Part shown: piece after piece, positions 62,248-64,000 of the stretch | Numbering within the stretch: position 1 is the stretch's first letter | Layout of the letters: each line of letters starts with the position of its first letter | NCBI GenBank assembly: GCA_947175015.1 | Contig: CAMWLE010000003.1 | Span: forward strand, 20,888 to 84,887 | Length of the DNA: 64,000 nucleotides | Source of the DNA: an uncultured bacterium | GTDB taxonomy: Bacteria > Bacillota > Clostridia > Lachnospirales > Lachnospiraceae | Direction of reading: 5' to 3' | Position numbers and translations under genes: made by a program | Notes under the pieces: model-generated | Seen by the model: only the letters and a program-made list of their open reading frames with translations | Told to the model about the DNA's origin: nothing | Databases searched by the model: none

Positions 62248-63876
62248 ATGGCAGATATCAATAGGAAGAATCGAAATATGAAAATAGTATTCTGGGGGAT
62301 TTTTCTCTTGGGAGTATTGATTCGCTGTATTCGTTTTGGGCAGGTGCCTTGCGGAGTGAATCAGGATGAGGCTATGGCGGCAGTGGACGCATGGGCACTG
62401 TCAAAATATGGAACAGATCGATACGGGATGTTTCTGCCGGTTCATTTTACCGCATGGAAGGTGAGCCAGATGAGCGTGTTGTTGTCTTATCTTATGATTC
62501 CTTTTCTGAAGCTGTTTGGATTGCAGAGTGTGGCAGTGCGCATGCCCATGCTGCTTGTAAGCTGCGGCGCTGTTGTATTAATGTATTTGGTAGGAAAGAA
62601 GGTATTTTCACAGCGGACAGGATTGATTCTCATGGCGTTGTGTGCTGTGAATCCATGGCATTTTATGCAGAGCAGGTGGTCTTTGGACTGTAATTTGTTT
62701 CCCCATGTGTTTTTGCTGGCGTTATATTTGCTGCTGACAGGTTTGGAGAAGCGTAAGTACTTATATCTTTCCATGATATTTTTCGGGCTGACCTTTTATT
62801 GCTATGGTGTGGCGGTGTATTCGGTAATTCCGTTTCTGGTTGTGTTTGCCGCGTGGTGTCTGTGGAGAAAACAATTGAAACCGGCGCAGGTTCTACTGTG
62901 CATATGTATTTTTTCAGCAATAGCATTGCCGGAAATCCTGGTGATGGCAATTAATTTCTTTGGATGGGACACAATGGAAACGCCGTTATTTACCATGCCG
63001 CGATTTCCGGAGAGCAGTAGGGCCAATGATATTTTGTTTATGAATTTTTCGTTCAGACAATTACTGAATAATATATGGTTTATGGTGCGGCAGGTCTTTT
63101 TGCAGATGCCGGATCATTTGTTTAATGCGCTTCCGGAGTTTGGCCCTTTGTATCATATATCCATTCCTTTTACAGTGATTGGAATTGCAGCATTTATACG
63201 GCAATTGTTCAGGGAGCAGGACAGGCAGATTCAGACAAGGTATATGGCAATATTGGGCTTTCTACTGACAGGGATTTGGGTGGGCATCATTACCTTTGAG
63301 GTCAATATTAACAGGATTAATATTATCTTTTATCCCATGATTATGTTATGCGGTTATGGCATAGAGTGGCTGGCACAGCATATCAAATGGCGTAAGCTGC
63401 CGATGGCGGTGGCTGCTTTGTATGGAATTTGTGCGGTGTTGTTTTTGGTCAGATATTTTACTTTTTATCAGGTGGAAAGCAGAACATATTATAATGAGGA
63501 CTTTCTAAATGCGGTTGTCAGGGCGGATTCCATGGAGGAATATGAGCAGTTGTATATTACGGGGAATATGGGATGGCAGTTTAATTGCAGTATGGCAGAA
63601 ATCCTGACACAGTATGCGTGCGGAATTGATGCACGATACTATCAGGAGAAAACGAATATCACAAACGGCAGGGAACTGCTGCCTTATTCGCAGAGGTATC
63701 ATTTTGTTGATAACAAGTATCTGGCGGAACAGGATGTTTTGGAAGGAGAAGCATCCATGCTGTTTCTGATACATGAAACGGATCTGTCATATATGGATTG
63801 TGGTGTAGAAATTCTGGAAACAGAGGGACAATTTCTGATAGTGGTACCCATGAAGGAAGAGGGAAAAGGTAAATAA
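62248..63876 (+). CDS. GT-C membrane glycosyltransferase (PMT_2/ArnT-like)
   Basis: 542 residues with about eleven membrane segments. GVNQDEAMAAVDAWALSKYG has the DE motif of the first external loop of GT-C enzymes, and NPWHFMQSRWSLDCNLFPH is the typical second loop. The C-terminal ~100 residues are extracytoplasmic. It should transfer a sugar from a polyprenyl-phosphate donor to a lipid, wall polymer or protein outside the membrane; donors of this type are made by GT2 enzymes such as the one at 7331. AAGGGGTAAG precedes ATG 62248. Not linked to the BMC locus. Confidence 0.85.
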   Translation: MADINRKNRNMKIVFWGIFLLGVLIRCIRFGQVPCGVNQDEAMAAVDAWALSKYGTDRYGMFLPVHFTAWKVSQMSVLLSYLMIPFLKLFGLQSVAVRMPMLLVSCGAVVLMYLVGKKVFSQRTGLILMALCAVNPWHFMQSRWSLDCNLFPHVFLLALYLLLTGLEKRKYLYLSMIFFGLTFYCYGVAVYSVIPFLVVFAAWCLWRKQLKPAQVLLCICIFSAIALPEILVMAINFFGWDTMETPLFTMPRFPESSRANDILFMNFSFRQLLNNIWFMVRQVFLQMPDHLFNALPEFGPLYHISIPFTVIGIAAFIRQLFREQDRQIQTRYMAILGFLLTGIWVGIITFEVNINRINIIFYPMIMLCGYGIEWLAQHIKWRKLPMAVAALYGICAVLFLVRYFTFYQVESRTYYNEDFLNAVVRADSMEEYEQLYITGNMGWQFNCSMAEILTQYACGIDARYYQEKTNITNGRELLPYSQRYHFVDNKYLAEQDVLEGEASMLFLIHETDLSYMDCGVEILETEGQFLIVVPMKEEGKGK

Positions 63877-63895
63877 GTTGAAGTTGTGGCTGATA

Positions 63896-63991
63896 CCTCG
63901 TAGTAAGCTACGGGGAGTGTTACTTTTCATGGGTAGGGAATGCCCATAAATGAAAACCCTAATCCCCCAGCTATGCTGGGGAGAATAGGGT
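63896..63991. repeat. Cluster of three palindromes at the right edge
   Basis: CCTCGTAG/CTACGGGG (63896-63915), ATGGGTA/TGCCCAT (63929-63947) and CCCCAGC/GCTGGGG (63965-63981), the last enclosed by ACCCTA/TAGGGT (63956-63991). AGCAGGAG, an RBS-like string, ends the window. Subterminal hairpins in front of a gene start are typical of the left end of IS200/IS605 elements; a structured 5' leader RNA is the main alternative. The following gene is outside the window. Confidence 0.55.
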
Positions 63992-64000
63992 AAGCAGGAG

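Overview
The window reads as chromosome of an anaerobic Firmicute of the Lachnospiraceae type, probably a gut commensal. Evidence: strong AGGAGG-type ribosome binding sites with occasional GTG starts, a T-box in front of a single-chain glycyl-tRNA synthetase, Gram-positive-style PelF/PelG proteins, a BspA-like leucine-rich-repeat giant, GH51 and rhamnose catabolism, and above all a glycyl-radical-enzyme bacterial microcompartment (BMC). Genus cannot be read from the sequence. No phage, CRISPR array, rRNA or complete transposase was seen; the last ~100 bp is a palindrome cluster that could be the edge of an IS200/IS605-like element.

Layout. (1) 1-13.7 kb, all plus strand: an envelope polysaccharide cluster with a pelF-like glycosyltransferase (5' end outside the window), pelG, a polytopic membrane protein, a DUF2304 protein, GT4 and GT2 glycosyltransferases, a DUF4874/DUF4832 protein, a Stealth-type sugar-phosphate transferase and a flippase fused to a nucleotidyltransferase-like domain. 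A TIGR02452 macrodomain-like protein follows. (2) 14.7-21.7 kb: a GH51 arabinofuranosidase divergent from a soluble PocR-domain receptor and rhaB-rhaA-rhaD. (3) 21.7-29.9 kb: PHP phosphoesterase, gene remnants, one tRNA, dus, the BspA-like LRR protein, an Fe-S aldo/keto reductase and a truncated GNAT gene. (4) 30-33 kb: histidine kinase, NfeD, FloA flotillin and LytTR regulator in one run. (5) 33.2-36.5 kb: a nearly exact tandem duplication of an AAA-ATPase/PD-(D/E)XK gene. (6) 36.5-39.0 kb: T-box, glyS and an ArAE/FUSC membrane protein. (7) 39.2-57.3 kb: the BMC locus. (8) 57.4-64 kb: YqeY, a DUF4132 giant, a GT-C glycosyltransferase and the palindromes.

How the genes work together. RhaA, RhaB and RhaD turn L-rhamnose into DHAP and L-lactaldehyde; the FucA-like aldolase in the BMC locus does the same for fuculose-1-phosphate. 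Lactaldehyde is reduced to 1,2-propanediol, which the glycyl radical diol dehydratase, activated by its radical-SAM partner, converts to propanal inside the shell. PduP-type aldehyde dehydrogenase, PduL and a zinc alcohol dehydrogenase then give propionyl phosphate and propanol while recycling CoA and NAD. Shell proteins (four BMC-H, one EutS/PduU-like, one PduT-like BMC-T, one EutN-like pentamer), an RnfC/PduS-like Fe-S protein, a PduV-like GTPase and a GlcG/HbpS-like protein complete the organelle. Two consensus sigma-A promoters (39.2 and 45.5 kb) divide the locus into an enzyme-activation unit and an aldolase/shell unit. Downstream lie a DeoR-family regulator, a ParA-family ATPase and a repetitive, probably disordered protein; the last two are a candidate McdA/McdB-like system for distributing the compartments in the cell, the most interesting proposal in this window.

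A recurring oddity is low-complexity tandem-repeat sequence inside or beside otherwise ordinary genes (PelF tail, flippase linker, LRR protein, DUF4132 protein, McdB-like candidate, the stretch after pduV).
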